Shown here piece by piece: positions 45,945 to 53,367 of a stretch of 64,000 nucleotides of DNA. Within the stretch, counting starts at the first letter, position 1. Every line of letters begins with the position of its first letter. This stretch comes from Aphanothece hegewaldii CCALA 016 (lineage in GTDB: Bacteria; Cyanobacteriota; Cyanobacteriia; Cyanobacteriales; Microcystaceae): NCBI RefSeq assembly GCF_003007785.1, contig NZ_PXOH01000013.1, positions 58,460-122,459 of the forward strand, given 5' to 3'. The translations under genes and the position numbers were made by a program. The notes beneath the pieces are model-generated. The model had not been told where the DNA came from. It ran no database searches and saw only the letters and a list, made by a program, of their open reading frames with translations.

Positions 45945-46445
45945 AATCGTTTAGGTCAGAAGACAAGCTATTGTAAACTATTGTAACAGATCTGCTCAAA
46001 ACCTTTATTTTTTTACCGCGGAAGGCGGTCATCGCAGACACTGTCGTCTCACGGCAGTGTACCGATGACTTTTTCAAGCATAATCGACTTGGAACATCGA
46101 CGACGAGCCGTAATTCCCCAATTGATAACGGTTGATTTAGTAGGGTGATCCACATCAAACCCGTTTTTCAGGAAAATTATTCACTTATCTACTAAAAGGA
46201 ATAGGCAAAAAGAAAGACGAGCGCTCTTTCAAAAACGGAGCATTGTGATAGCTATCCATGAACTTTGTACAATATTTAAACATTAAGAAAAATGTCGTTA
46301 TTTCTAGCTCTAAAGACTTGTTTCTAAAGATAGATGTAAAAATTATAATCCTACTACTATTATCAATTCAGCAGGTGAATAATAAAAAGCTGTTGCTAAA
46401 TAAATATTAGGTTTCAAAAACCAAATTGTATAGGAGAAACATATT
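45945..46445. other. Gene-free region with a strong structured hairpin (46012-46075)
   Basis: 501 bp without a convincing ORF. At 46016-46030 ACCGC-GGAAG-GCGGT forms a small hairpin. Directly next, GTCATCG..CGATGAC (7 bp) encloses ACACTG..CAGTGT (6 bp) with an 11-base loop, and is followed on the plus strand by TTTTT. This block is markedly more GC-rich than its surroundings. Further on, AAAGA-CGAGCGC-TCTTT near 46213 is another small hairpin. The block could be the end of a small plus-strand RNA, or part of the 5' UTR of the ABC1 kinase gene on the minus strand. I do not recognise a known riboswitch. Confidence 0.4.
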
Positions 46446-47099
46446 ATGGTTTACGCTAATGATCCTGAAGGACGGGTTGTAGATTATCCTGTTGCACCTC
46501 AAGGAATGGACTATCACGATCGTGTACGTTGGGGCCCGATTATTGCAGGTTTAGTGATTGCATTAAGTTCTCAACTCATTTTAAGTAGTTTGGGAGCCGC
46601 AATTGGATTAAGCAGCATTGCTAACTCTGGCGCACCTCGTTCGGATGCGGGTGGTGTTGGTTCTGCTGTTGGAATTTGGGCGATTATTAGTTTATTTATT
46701 TCCCTCTTTATTGGCGGTTGGATTACAGCACGCGCCTGTGGAACTCTAAATAAAAGTACAGCATTACTCAACGCTGCAATCCTTTGGGCTACTACTCTCG
46801 CAATTAGTGCATGGCTCGTTTCTAGCGGTGTTTCTGGGGCTTTTGGGGTTGCTGTCTCTAACGCAGGCGAAATTATTAACCAAGCACAGCAAAGTGGCGT
46901 TACACCGAATCAGATTAATGCTCCTGATGTATCCGCGCAACAAGCCAGAGATATTGCTAGTAATGCAGCTAGAGTCGGTTGGTATTTCGCTCTTGGTTCA
47001 CTTCTAGGATTAGTTGCTTCCTTGATTGGCGCATCTGCTGGTACTCGCCGCCCTCGCACAGTCGTCACAGCTAACAATGTAGTCGGCTCTCGCTATTAA
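46446..47099 (+). CDS. Conserved cyanobacterial membrane protein of unknown function
   Basis: 217-residue protein with about four transmembrane helices (residues ~30-55, 75-97, 108-132 and 180-200), rich in Gly, Ala and Ser. The start region NDPEGRVVDYPVAPQGMDYHDRVRWGPIIAGLVIALSSQ is a recognisable pattern of a cyanobacterial family, sometimes labelled PhnA-like without functional evidence. The loop between TM3 and TM4 is polar (NQAQQSGVTPNQINAPDVSAQQARDIASNAA). No signal for function or partner is visible. The ATG at 46446 is preceded by AGGAGA at about 46432, which fixes the start. Confidence 0.75.
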   Translation: MVYANDPEGRVVDYPVAPQGMDYHDRVRWGPIIAGLVIALSSQLILSSLGAAIGLSSIANSGAPRSDAGGVGSAVGIWAIISLFISLFIGGWITARACGTLNKSTALLNAAILWATTLAISAWLVSSGVSGAFGVAVSNAGEIINQAQQSGVTPNQINAPDVSAQQARDIASNAARVGWYFALGSLLGLVASLIGASAGTRRPRTVVTANNVVGSRY

Positions 47100-47214
47100 G
47101 TAAATTTAATTAGTTTTCTTGTCATACCTGATAAATACCTTTAGCTACCCAGCTAGAGGTTTATATTTTTAAGCTGCTATATAAAAGCTAGACAAAGCTA
47201 GTCTTACTTTATTT

Positions 47215-47256
47215 CCTACTTCAACCGGAGCATGGGAGCGGTTATCCGTCAGTAGG
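47215..47256 (-). ncRNA. Candidate omega (right-end) RNA hairpin of the tnpB element
   Basis: Just past the tnpB stop on the minus strand, CCTACT (47256-47251) pairs with AGTAGG (47220-47215), and inside it AACCG (47243-47239) pairs with CGGTT (47227-47223) around a short loop. TnpB nucleases use a guide RNA that overlaps the 3' end of tnpB and ends at the right end of the element; this structured right end sits where the scaffold of that RNA is expected. The guide would read outward into sequence below 47215. The exact element boundary cannot be fixed from one copy. Confidence 0.5.
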
Positions 47257-47259
47257 CAT

Positions 47260-48339
47260 TCACGCTTTAGCCAAACGCGATAGGTTTATTGCGGCATTTA
47301 GGTCACGGTCTAAGGAAAAGTTGCAATCAAAACATTCAAATATTCTGTCTGATAAAGTCAGCTTTTCTTTTTTACATCCGCAATTTGAGCAGGTTTTACT
47401 TGAGGCAAACCATCTATCTGATCTGATTAGCTGATTACCAAATTTCTCAGATTTATACGTTAGCTGGCGTTTAAATTCATGGAATCCACAATCTGCTATA
47501 GCACTAGCTAACTTGTGATTAGCCATCATGCCCTTTACGTTCAAGTCTTCTATTACTATCATCGCGTGGTTTTTGCATAAGTAATTAGTGACTTTGTGAA
47601 GTGTATCTTTTCGTAAGTTAGCTATTCTAGCATGATGTTTAGCCAACTTCATCCGAGCTTTAAATCGATTCTTGCTACCTTTTTTCTTCCTCGCTAATTG
47701 TTTAGACAAAAGCTTGAGTTTAGCTAATTCCTTGCGGTAGTGTTTGGGATTAGGAATCGTAACGCCCGTACTTAAAGTAAGCAAGGTTTTAACACCGACA
47801 TCGCAGCCCACAACCTCATACTTTTTAGGTTCTGGGATATGTTCTTGTAAGGAGGCAAAAGCAATAAACCAATCATCGGCAGTGCGGGAAATCGTCAACT
47901 TAGAGGTTGTTACGTGCGGTAATCCTTCATAAGTTTTTACCCAACCAATTGTAGGCAACTTAACTGATGTGCCTCCCACCGCAAGGGGTTTACCACCAGC
48001 ATCAATCGTAAACGAGTCGTCTTTGAATTTCTTTTTAAACTTAGGGTATTCGCCTAATTTTTGAAAATATCTGTCAAAAGCATGGCCTAAATTGTCAAAA
48101 GCATATTGAGTTACTTTCTGGCAAACTCCTTTTTCTTTAATCCATACACACTCAGGTTTGACATGATTGTTAAAGAACTTTTTGAGCAGATATTTATTAG
48201 GTTTAAGTCCTGCTTTATACAAATCATCCCATGCTGCCAATCCCCAATTAAAGGTATATCTAGCTAGTCCCGCGTGTTTCGCCATTAAGACTTTTTGCCT
48301 TTTATTCAATTTGAGCTTTGTCTTAATAGATAACAGCAT
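47260..48339 (-). CDS. tnpB: TnpB RNA-guided nuclease (IS607-associated)
   Basis: 359-residue TnpB, the compact ancestor-type relative of Cas12. RuvC acidic residues are present: D in VVGCDVGVKTLLTLSTG, E in MIVIEDLNVKGMMAN, and D in DCNFSLDRDLNAAINLSRL. The zinc-finger cysteines are CSNCG and CFDC. The N-terminal helix-rich LSIKTKLKLNKRQKVLMAKHAGLARYTFNWGL is typical. All catalytic positions are intact, so the nuclease may be active although the partner tnpA is broken. I take the ATG at 48339 as start; an overlapping TTG at 48351, which reaches into the end of tnpA, is also possible. Confidence 0.92.
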   Translation of the reverse strand: MLLSIKTKLKLNKRQKVLMAKHAGLARYTFNWGLAAWDDLYKAGLKPNKYLLKKFFNNHVKPECVWIKEKGVCQKVTQYAFDNLGHAFDRYFQKLGEYPKFKKKFKDDSFTIDAGGKPLAVGGTSVKLPTIGWVKTYEGLPHVTTSKLTISRTADDWFIAFASLQEHIPEPKKYEVVGCDVGVKTLLTLSTGVTIPNPKHYRKELAKLKLLSKQLARKKKGSKNRFKARMKLAKHHARIANLRKDTLHKVTNYLCKNHAMIVIEDLNVKGMMANHKLASAIADCGFHEFKRQLTYKSEKFGNQLIRSDRWFASSKTCSNCGCKKEKLTLSDRIFECFDCNFSLDRDLNAAINLSRLAKA

Positions 48340-48344
48340 TTTCT

Positions 48345-48989
48345 TTAACAATCAATGTTCTTTGATTTTAATAAGTTTTGTACAGGATTGTCCACTATTT
48401 GTTTCAGTTGATTTTGTACATTTTGAGTATAGGAGCGAGAACCGTAAAGACGGCAACTGAAGCAATGAACGATAGCTAAAAGGTCTTCTACTAATTCTTG
48501 ATGTGGGCTAAGTGAGGCTTGGTTAGCAACTAAAATTTCACAACCATTTTCCTTAGCTAGAAACTCTATAAACTCAAAAGCAAAGCGACATAGGCGGTCT
48601 TTATGTGCAATTACGATTAATTCCACTTTACCCATAAGTACCATCTTCATGAGCTTGAGAAACTTCTTTCTTTTGAAATTAAGACCACCGCCTATCTCGC
48701 GTATTGTCTCGGTAATTTTTAGACCTCTGGCTAAACAAAAACTTTCCATTGCTTCTACTTAATTAGCCAGTTCAGGTTTTTGTCCATGCCCACTGACACG
48801 ACAATAAATAAATATTTGCCGTTCCTCATCTTTAGGCTTCAGTCCTAAAGCTATCGACAAGTCGGACTTTGTGTAGTATCTTTGGTTCGTTAATGTCCGT
48901 TTTGCCTTTAATCTTCCTGCGTTATCCCATCTTTGAAGTGTCTTGACGGTTACGCCTATTTTCTCTGCAAATTGCTTAGGTTTGTACAT
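48345..48989 (-). pseudogene. tnpA: IS607 TnpA serine recombinase, interrupted by one stop codon
   Basis: The N-terminal part (MYKPKQFAEKIGVTVKTLQRWDNAGRLKAK; MerR-like HTH) continues into the recombinase core with the catalytic serine in FIYCRVSGHGQKPELAN. There the frame meets TAA at 48759-48761 and then resumes in the same frame as VEAMESFCLARGLKITETIREIGGGLNF, with VIAHKDRLCRFAFEF. The family has Gln at this position (xxNQVEAM), so a single CAA to TAA change explains the break. Both halves are otherwise full length and unshifted. An internal restart at the ATG at 48749 could yield the C-terminal fragment, but it lacks the catalytic serine. Confidence 0.88.
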
Positions 48990-49135
48990 GGTGATTATGA
49001 TAGTCTTCACCACCATTGTCTACCTTTGTCTATCTATTTGTGTTCAAGCTTCACCTCTTTTTTACTTTAAAAAACTTGGAATTAGCCACCTTGATCAAGT
49101 ATCTTAAATAATAAGACCATTTTGATCATAAAACT

Positions 49136-49327
49136 GTGACCAGTACCACTCAAGAACTACTCAAATTTTTTGAGCAATTACCAGAACTCGAACAGCAAGA
49201 AGTCGTTGTTGAAATTTTACGACGTACTCTTAACAAAGATTTACCTATCTTAACGGATGAAGAATTGGTTCTTAATGCAGAAGAACTATTTTTGAGCCTA
49301 GAGCAAAGTGAATCTGAAAATAATTAG
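49136..49327 (+). CDS. Small acidic protein, likely MazE-type antitoxin partner
   Basis: 63-residue acidic protein (GTG start) directly upstream of a MazF-family gene, overlapping it by 20 bases. Sequence such as TQELLKFFEQLPELEQQEVVVEILRRTL and LTDEELVLNAEELFLSLE fits the short helical antitoxins that accompany PemK/MazF genes in cyanobacteria. There is no recognisable DNA-binding AbrB motif, so it is not a classical MazE. The antitoxin assignment comes from context only. Confidence 0.65.
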   Translation: MTSTTQELLKFFEQLPELEQQEVVVEILRRTLNKDLPILTDEELVLNAEELFLSLEQSESENN

Positions 49328-49637
49328 TGATGTAAAACGGGGTGAGGTATGGCTTGTTGATCTGGGGTATGTGGCTAAGGTTAGACCTTGTCTTGTGATA
49401 AGTGTATCTGTATTAGACATCGATCGCGCTTTAGTTACTCTAGTCGCTCACACCACAAGTCCCAGAGGATCACGTTTTGAGGTGGCAATCAAAACTAATT
49501 TTTTACGAGCCGGTGTATTCGATGCTCAAAATCTAGTCACCATACCTTATGTCAAGTTAGTCAGAAAGTTAGGAATTCTTTCTGCTGAACAACTCTTTCA
49601 GGTAGAATCTTCGGTACGTCTTTGGCTTTCTTTGTAA
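49308..49637 (+). CDS. PemK/MazF family endoribonuclease toxin
   Basis: 109-residue toxin of the MazF/PemK fold. The conserved N-terminal VKRGEVWLVDLGYVAKVRPCLVISV, the middle ALVTLVAHTTSPRGSRFEVAI and the late FDAQNLVTIPYVKLVRKLG regions are all present. MazF toxins cleave mRNA at short sequence motifs. The GTG at 49308 lies inside the antitoxin gene, giving a coupled operon. Family members often begin nearer to the VKRGEVW, so the first few residues (NLKIISD) are uncertain. It ends 4 bases before the convergent HcyBio gene. Confidence 0.85.
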   Translation: MNLKIISDVKRGEVWLVDLGYVAKVRPCLVISVSVLDIDRALVTLVAHTTSPRGSRFEVAIKTNFLRAGVFDAQNLVTIPYVKLVRKLGILSAEQLFQVESSVRLWLSL

Positions 49638-49641
49638 AAAA

Positions 49642-50847
49642 TTACTCCATCATCAAAGGAGATCCCCAACGATCTTGCGGTACAAATGTTCGCTCCATCG
49701 GAACCGATGCAACCGCTTCAGTTAAAGTAAATTCCCCTGCTTCGATCCACTGTTTTAACTCTACTGCAACTTGTCGAGAAAAAGAAATACTAGCGAGTGG
49801 TGCAGTTCTAACGCTTTTGCCTTCTATAGTGATTTTACCGCTTTTGAGTTGGGCATAAGTCACCAGTCCAAAGGTCGGACGAACACGCCTAGGAATCGAA
49901 AAATCGACCACTGGGGCAACAATTTCCTCATCCTGTACACTGCAATGACGAATCACTTCTTCATTTAAAACGGGAATTGGCACACCCACCCCTAACATCA
50001 ATGATGCACCATAGTTTTTGAAATAACAGCCTCTTACCCATGTTGCATTCATTTGTTTTGCATCACCAATTAAAGCCAGTGTAGCAGCAGGACCGATCGG
50101 TGTACGATTAGGTAAGCGTTTTTGTAGGGGAAAATGTTGTGTACCTTCCCAAGCAATATAACCAATACCTCCTCCTAAAAAGATTCTCGTACCAATCCCA
50201 ATAATTTGTAAATCTGGATCATTAAATAATGGAGAAATTGCACCAGGATTAGAATAAACAGCATTGAGTAATCTAGGATAAAGAAGACCAAGATAAGTAT
50301 AAAGAGGTTTTTCGCCTCCATTGACTCCTACTATAAAATTTTGATAGAGATTTCGCGGATTAAACAGATAAAATTGATTGATCGAATCTTTGGTAATGAT
50401 TGTTTCAAAAGAAGCTCTTGGATAACAATCCGTCATTTGTCCGATCGCTCTTAATTGTATCGTTTTTCCGGCGATTAGATCTTGGATTATATGTCCCCCA
50501 CCTCGTTCGAGTTGACGGTTTTCTGATTCTATTGTTGTCTCTGGAAGACTATTATAATCTCCCATTGCACTCGCTCCTAAATAAATATCAACTGCACCAA
50601 AACCCGCATAAGCAGGGATTCCATCTAACCAACATTGACGTATTTTTATCGGGGGATCGGTATGCCCTAAATTGATTAACGCCCCTGAAGATTCCATCGG
50701 TTCAAAAGTTCCAGTACAGATGACATCAACTTGTTTAGCTGCTTGGGTTACACTAATTTCTTGTACTTTGCTTTTTAGTTCATCTGCTGTCCAAACAACG
50801 GCTTTTTTTTGCAGGATTTTTTCATTAATTTCAGCAATGGTTCTCAT
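49642..50847 (-). CDS. Homocysteine biosynthesis (HcyBio/DUF39) protein
   Basis: 401-residue protein of the HcyBio family (DUF39, COG1900), implicated in methanogens in forming homocysteine from aspartate semialdehyde and sulfide. Characteristic are TIAEINEKILQKKAVVWTADELK, the central IRQCWLDGIPAYAGFGAVDIYLGAS, the GGGHIIQDLIAGKTIQLRAIGQMTDCYPR stretch and FLGGGIGYIAWEGTQHFP. Conserved cysteines occur in VDVICTGTFEPMESSGA, RQCW and DCYPR. It lacks the C-terminal CBS domains, and no NIL/ferredoxin partner gene adjoins. It is 3 bp downstream of the AI-2E-type gene on the same strand, thus in an operon with it. Confidence 0.85.
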   Translation of the reverse strand: MRTIAEINEKILQKKAVVWTADELKSKVQEISVTQAAKQVDVICTGTFEPMESSGALINLGHTDPPIKIRQCWLDGIPAYAGFGAVDIYLGASAMGDYNSLPETTIESENRQLERGGGHIIQDLIAGKTIQLRAIGQMTDCYPRASFETIITKDSINQFYLFNPRNLYQNFIVGVNGGEKPLYTYLGLLYPRLLNAVYSNPGAISPLFNDPDLQIIGIGTRIFLGGGIGYIAWEGTQHFPLQKRLPNRTPIGPAATLALIGDAKQMNATWVRGCYFKNYGASLMLGVGVPIPVLNEEVIRHCSVQDEEIVAPVVDFSIPRRVRPTFGLVTYAQLKSGKITIEGKSVRTAPLASISFSRQVAVELKQWIEAGEFTLTEAVASVPMERTFVPQDRWGSPLMME

Positions 50848-50850
50848 TCA

Positions 50851-51909
50851 TTATTCCCATTTATTTAAAACATCTTTAATTAAAACTTCTTTTAACCAGA
50901 TTTGACTCACAATTAATAAAGGAACTGCTAAAAATAAACCTAAAATTCCAAAAATTGTCCCGAAGAAAAGTTGACCTAATAAAATAAAACCTGGTAAAAG
51001 TACGGCGGGATAGGTGCTAAGTTTAGCAAATCTCGGATTATTATCTAATTTTTGAATAGCTAAATAACAATAAAAATATAAAAGGATTACTGCTGGTGGT
51101 TTCCAAGGTTCTTCGAGAAGTGCGATCGCAAGTGGCGGAATCACACTTAATCCGATCCCGATATTAGGAATAAAAGTTAAAATACCTGTTAAGATTGCCT
51201 GAGTTAATGCTAAAGGAATACCAAAAATTGATAAACCAATTAAACTAAAAAGGGTCATTAAACTCATATCAAAGGTAATTTCTTTAAGCCATCCTCGTAA
51301 AGCTTGATTACACATTTTTAAAATTTCATCAACTCTTTGACGATAAAAAGCTGGAAAAAGACGGATCAAACAATTGCGATAGGGTACTGGGTTAGCTAAT
51401 AGCATTAGCGTTAGAGCAATTAATAGTATAGAACTAAGGAGAGTCCCCAAAGAACTATAAAAGATATTTAATCCACGACTTGCGATCTGTTGTAAAATCG
51501 GTTGTAACTGAGCAATAACTTGATCTACTGTGGGTAAAACTGCAACTAAATCAGGATCAAGACGAGTAATTAATTGATTTATATTCGTTGTTAGTTGATT
51601 AATGCCGCGAGGAACTAAATTAACTAATTGTTGAAATTGCCCCAAAAAAGAAGGAATAATTATTCCAAAAAGTCCGACTAAACTCAATAGTAGGACAACA
51701 ATTGTGATTAAAATTGCGATTCCTCTTTTAATCCCTCTTCGTCGTATTGTTTCGACTAAAATATCAAGAGCATTCGCCAAAACAATCGCCATAAACAAAA
51801 TAAGTAAAATTTGTCGAATTTGCCATGTAACATACAGACTAATTACAATAATGGCAAATCCAATCCATCTACCAAAACTCGATTTAGAGTCATTTGAGGG
51901 AACTGTCAT
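50851..51909 (-). CDS. AI-2E family transporter (PerM/TqsA-like membrane protein)
   Basis: 352-residue membrane protein of the AI-2E exporter superfamily with about eight transmembrane helices. The N-terminal GRWIGFAIIVISLYVTWQIRQILLILFMAIVLANALDILVE and the C-terminal LTQAILTGILTFIPNIGIGLSVIPPLAIALLEEPWK plus IFGILGLFLAVPLLIVSQIWLKEVL are family hallmarks. Substrates in cyanobacteria are unknown; members export autoinducer-2, sodium or other solutes. It lies between the 59-residue membrane protein gene (20 bp upstream) and the HcyBio gene (3 bp downstream), implying one transcript. Confidence 0.88.
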   Translation of the reverse strand: MTVPSNDSKSSFGRWIGFAIIVISLYVTWQIRQILLILFMAIVLANALDILVETIRRRGIKRGIAILITIVVLLLSLVGLFGIIIPSFLGQFQQLVNLVPRGINQLTTNINQLITRLDPDLVAVLPTVDQVIAQLQPILQQIASRGLNIFYSSLGTLLSSILLIALTLMLLANPVPYRNCLIRLFPAFYRQRVDEILKMCNQALRGWLKEITFDMSLMTLFSLIGLSIFGIPLALTQAILTGILTFIPNIGIGLSVIPPLAIALLEEPWKPPAVILLYFYCYLAIQKLDNNPRFAKLSTYPAVLLPGFILLGQLFFGTIFGILGLFLAVPLLIVSQIWLKEVLIKDVLNKWE

Positions 51910-51929
51910 AAATCTTAAATCAAAAAAAA

Positions 51930-52109
51930 TTAGCTTTTTTCACGCCACCATAGAGCTAATCCCATCATAGTCGGAGGAACGCTAATTCCAAGCAAAGCAT
52001 TTATTAAATTAGGTTCAAGTGGCAACAAACGACCACCATACTTGACTAAATAGGAAAGGATAGCCGATGCAATCAAGATTTTCAAGACAAAACTGAGTCG
52101 ATCATTCAT
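51930..52109 (-). CDS. 59-residue conserved-type small membrane protein
   Basis: Short gene read directly from the minus strand: MNDRLSFVLKILIASAILSY, then LVKYGGRLLPLEPNLINALL, then GISVPPTMMGLALWWREKS and stop. It has two hydrophobic segments around residues 6-22 and 37-55, joined by a Pro-containing loop. It ends 20 bp before the AI-2E-type gene, with good reading-frame continuity and no competing ORF in this space. Such small two-helix proteins are common in cyanobacteria; I do not know the function. It is probably an operon partner of the transporter. Confidence 0.72.
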   Translation of the reverse strand: MNDRLSFVLKILIASAILSYLVKYGGRLLPLEPNLINALLGISVPPTMMGLALWWREKS

Positions 52110-52474
52110 TATTCTAGTTTACTTTATAATAGTACACAATGATAAATGAAGCGTAAGGGTTTGGTCTGTAGGGGTTTGGTCTGTAAGGGTTTGGTCTCCA
52201 AACTCAGTATAAATAAGGATTTACTCATCAAAATCTAGAGATAATTTTAATAAAATGATGTAGAGGATTTGCTCTCTTGAAGGCTTGTAAAAAAGAGGAT
52301 TTGGTTACCAAACCCCTACGCTTAATAATCGGATTTGGGGTTATGCTAAATCGGCTATAAATACCCTATACAAAAATGATTTATAGTGAATTTGCTCTTT
52401 TTAAGGATCGTAAAAAAGAGGCTTGAGAAACCAAACCCCCTACGCATCATTATAAAAAGATTTATTAATTGAGC
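52110..52474. repeat. Gap filled with GGGTTTGG-family palindromic repeats
   Basis: Three tandem half-units GTAAGGGTTTGGTCT / GTAGGGGTTTGGTCT / GTAAGGGTTTGGTCTCC lie at 52153-52202. Full palindromic copies lie at 52287-52319 (with GGATTTGG-TTA-CCAAACCCC) and 52410-52443. Between them are two related AT-rich stretches (for example GATTTGCTCTCTTGAAGG and GAATTTGCTCTTTTTAAGG), suggesting a duplicated longer unit of about 120 bp. No gene is visible. Confidence 0.7.
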
Positions 52475-53026
52475 TTACATTAATTTCTTTTTGATGAAGG
52501 CGACTAATTGAGACATTTGTTTCTTCATCTGAGACATTTCTAATTCTAATTGAGCGACTTTTGCTCTTAAAACTTGGATTTCTTCTCTTGAGTCGTCATT
52601 ATTAGAACCCTGTGTACTATAAGCTGCCCTTTCTTCAGATTTCGCGTGTTTTTTCGCTTTCGACATCGCTTCTTTGATAGCTTCCACAAGCTGTTTTTGA
52701 TCAAAGGGCTTTTCAATAAAAGCAAAATACTCGAACGGTTCGGGAATTTTTTCGATAACTTCTTCTTTTCGCCCAGACATCATTACCAGAGGAATAGACT
52801 TAAAGTGATATTCTTTTTGAATTTCTTGATATACTTCCCATCCACTCATTTTCGGTAAGAGGAAATCTAACATAATTAAGTTAGGCTGTTCTGATCGAAT
52901 TAGATTATATCCTTCCAAGCCATCTTTAGCCTCAAGAACATCGAAGTTACCAACGGGTAACATATCTTTGACGTGCATTCTGATGACTTTACTATCATCA
53001 ATAACTAGAATTTTATGGGTTGACAC
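52475..53026 (-). CDS. Stand-alone response regulator with coiled-coil tail
   Basis: 183-residue response regulator. The receiver domain (residues ~4-122) has the acidic pair IDDSKVIRM, the phospho-acceptor Asp in LIMLDFLLPKMSGWE, and the Lys in FIEKPFDQKQL. The tail (about 145-183) is a heptad-rich coiled coil (EEIQVLRAKVAQLELEMSQMKKQMSQL). There is no DNA-binding output domain, so it probably works by protein-protein contact, as in cyanobacterial PatA/PilG-type signalling. The GTG at 53026, with GGAG six bases upstream, is the preferred start; a TTG at 53050 is also in frame. No histidine kinase adjoins. Confidence 0.88.
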   Translation of the reverse strand: MSTHKILVIDDSKVIRMHVKDMLPVGNFDVLEAKDGLEGYNLIRSEQPNLIMLDFLLPKMSGWEVYQEIQKEYHFKSIPLVMMSGRKEEVIEKIPEPFEYFAFIEKPFDQKQLVEAIKEAMSKAKKHAKSEERAAYSTQGSNNDDSREEIQVLRAKVAQLELEMSQMKKQMSQLVAFIKKKLM

Positions 53027-53367
53027 AATTAACTCCGCTCTAAGAGACAATTAACAAGGATTATCGCTAACCGCTAGATAGCAGGGAAATTGACTCATCT
53101 AAGAGGTAAAAAGCAATACAGGCTGTCTTTGTCTTTATTTTTCCCTTTATCAACACAAAAGTAACATACAAAAAAACCCCGATCAATTTCGAGGTTAGTG
53201 CTGTTGTAGGAGAACTCAATGTCAATGGGAGAGATACCGAAACAAATCTTGTAAGCTTAAATTCTGCTGTGTTGTTGTTTTTGTTATCTATAAATAATGT
53301 AACAAAAATATTACGGATTGTAAATAGCTCTTGACAGAAAATAATTTATTGATACAATAAGCCAAGC
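53027..53367. other. Gap between response regulator and DUF3769 genes
   Basis: 341 bp with no gene seen. It contains the terminator of the DUF3769 gene at 53165-53196, and must contain the promoter of the response regulator between that hairpin and 53026, which I could not pinpoint. A poly-AT stretch lies at 53280-53345. Confidence 0.4.
53165..53196 (-). terminator. Rho-independent terminator of the DUF3769 gene
   Basis: On the minus strand AACCTCGA-AATTGA-TCGGGGTT forms a stem with one mismatch and is directly followed by a run of seven T residues. It lies about 170 bp downstream of the DUF3769 stop codon and upstream of the response regulator gene. Confidence 0.65.

Larger units (their letters stand above)
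47205..49060 (-). mobile_element. IS607-type insertion sequence with disrupted tnpA and intact tnpB
   Basis: The element carries tnpA (serine recombinase with MerR-like HTH) followed by tnpB on the minus strand, with the structured right end at about 47215-47256. Ends are approximate: IS607 elements have no inverted repeats, and the left end must be a little above 48989. AGACAAAGGTAGACAATGG-like sequence (minus strand, near 49010-49035) just upstream of tnpA is a probable left-end/promoter region. The nonsense mutation in tnpA makes self-mobilisation unlikely. Confidence 0.75.

Noticed and set aside
45913..46158. 81-codon ORF on the minus strand upstream of the ABC1 kinase
   Set aside because: It overlaps the kinase start in another frame and covers the structured hairpin region; there are no protein-like features.
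52153..52202. Three tandem GTAAGGGTTTGGTCT units as a mini-CRISPR
   Set aside because: There are no spacers between the units; they are half-palindromes of the dispersed GGGTTTGG family.
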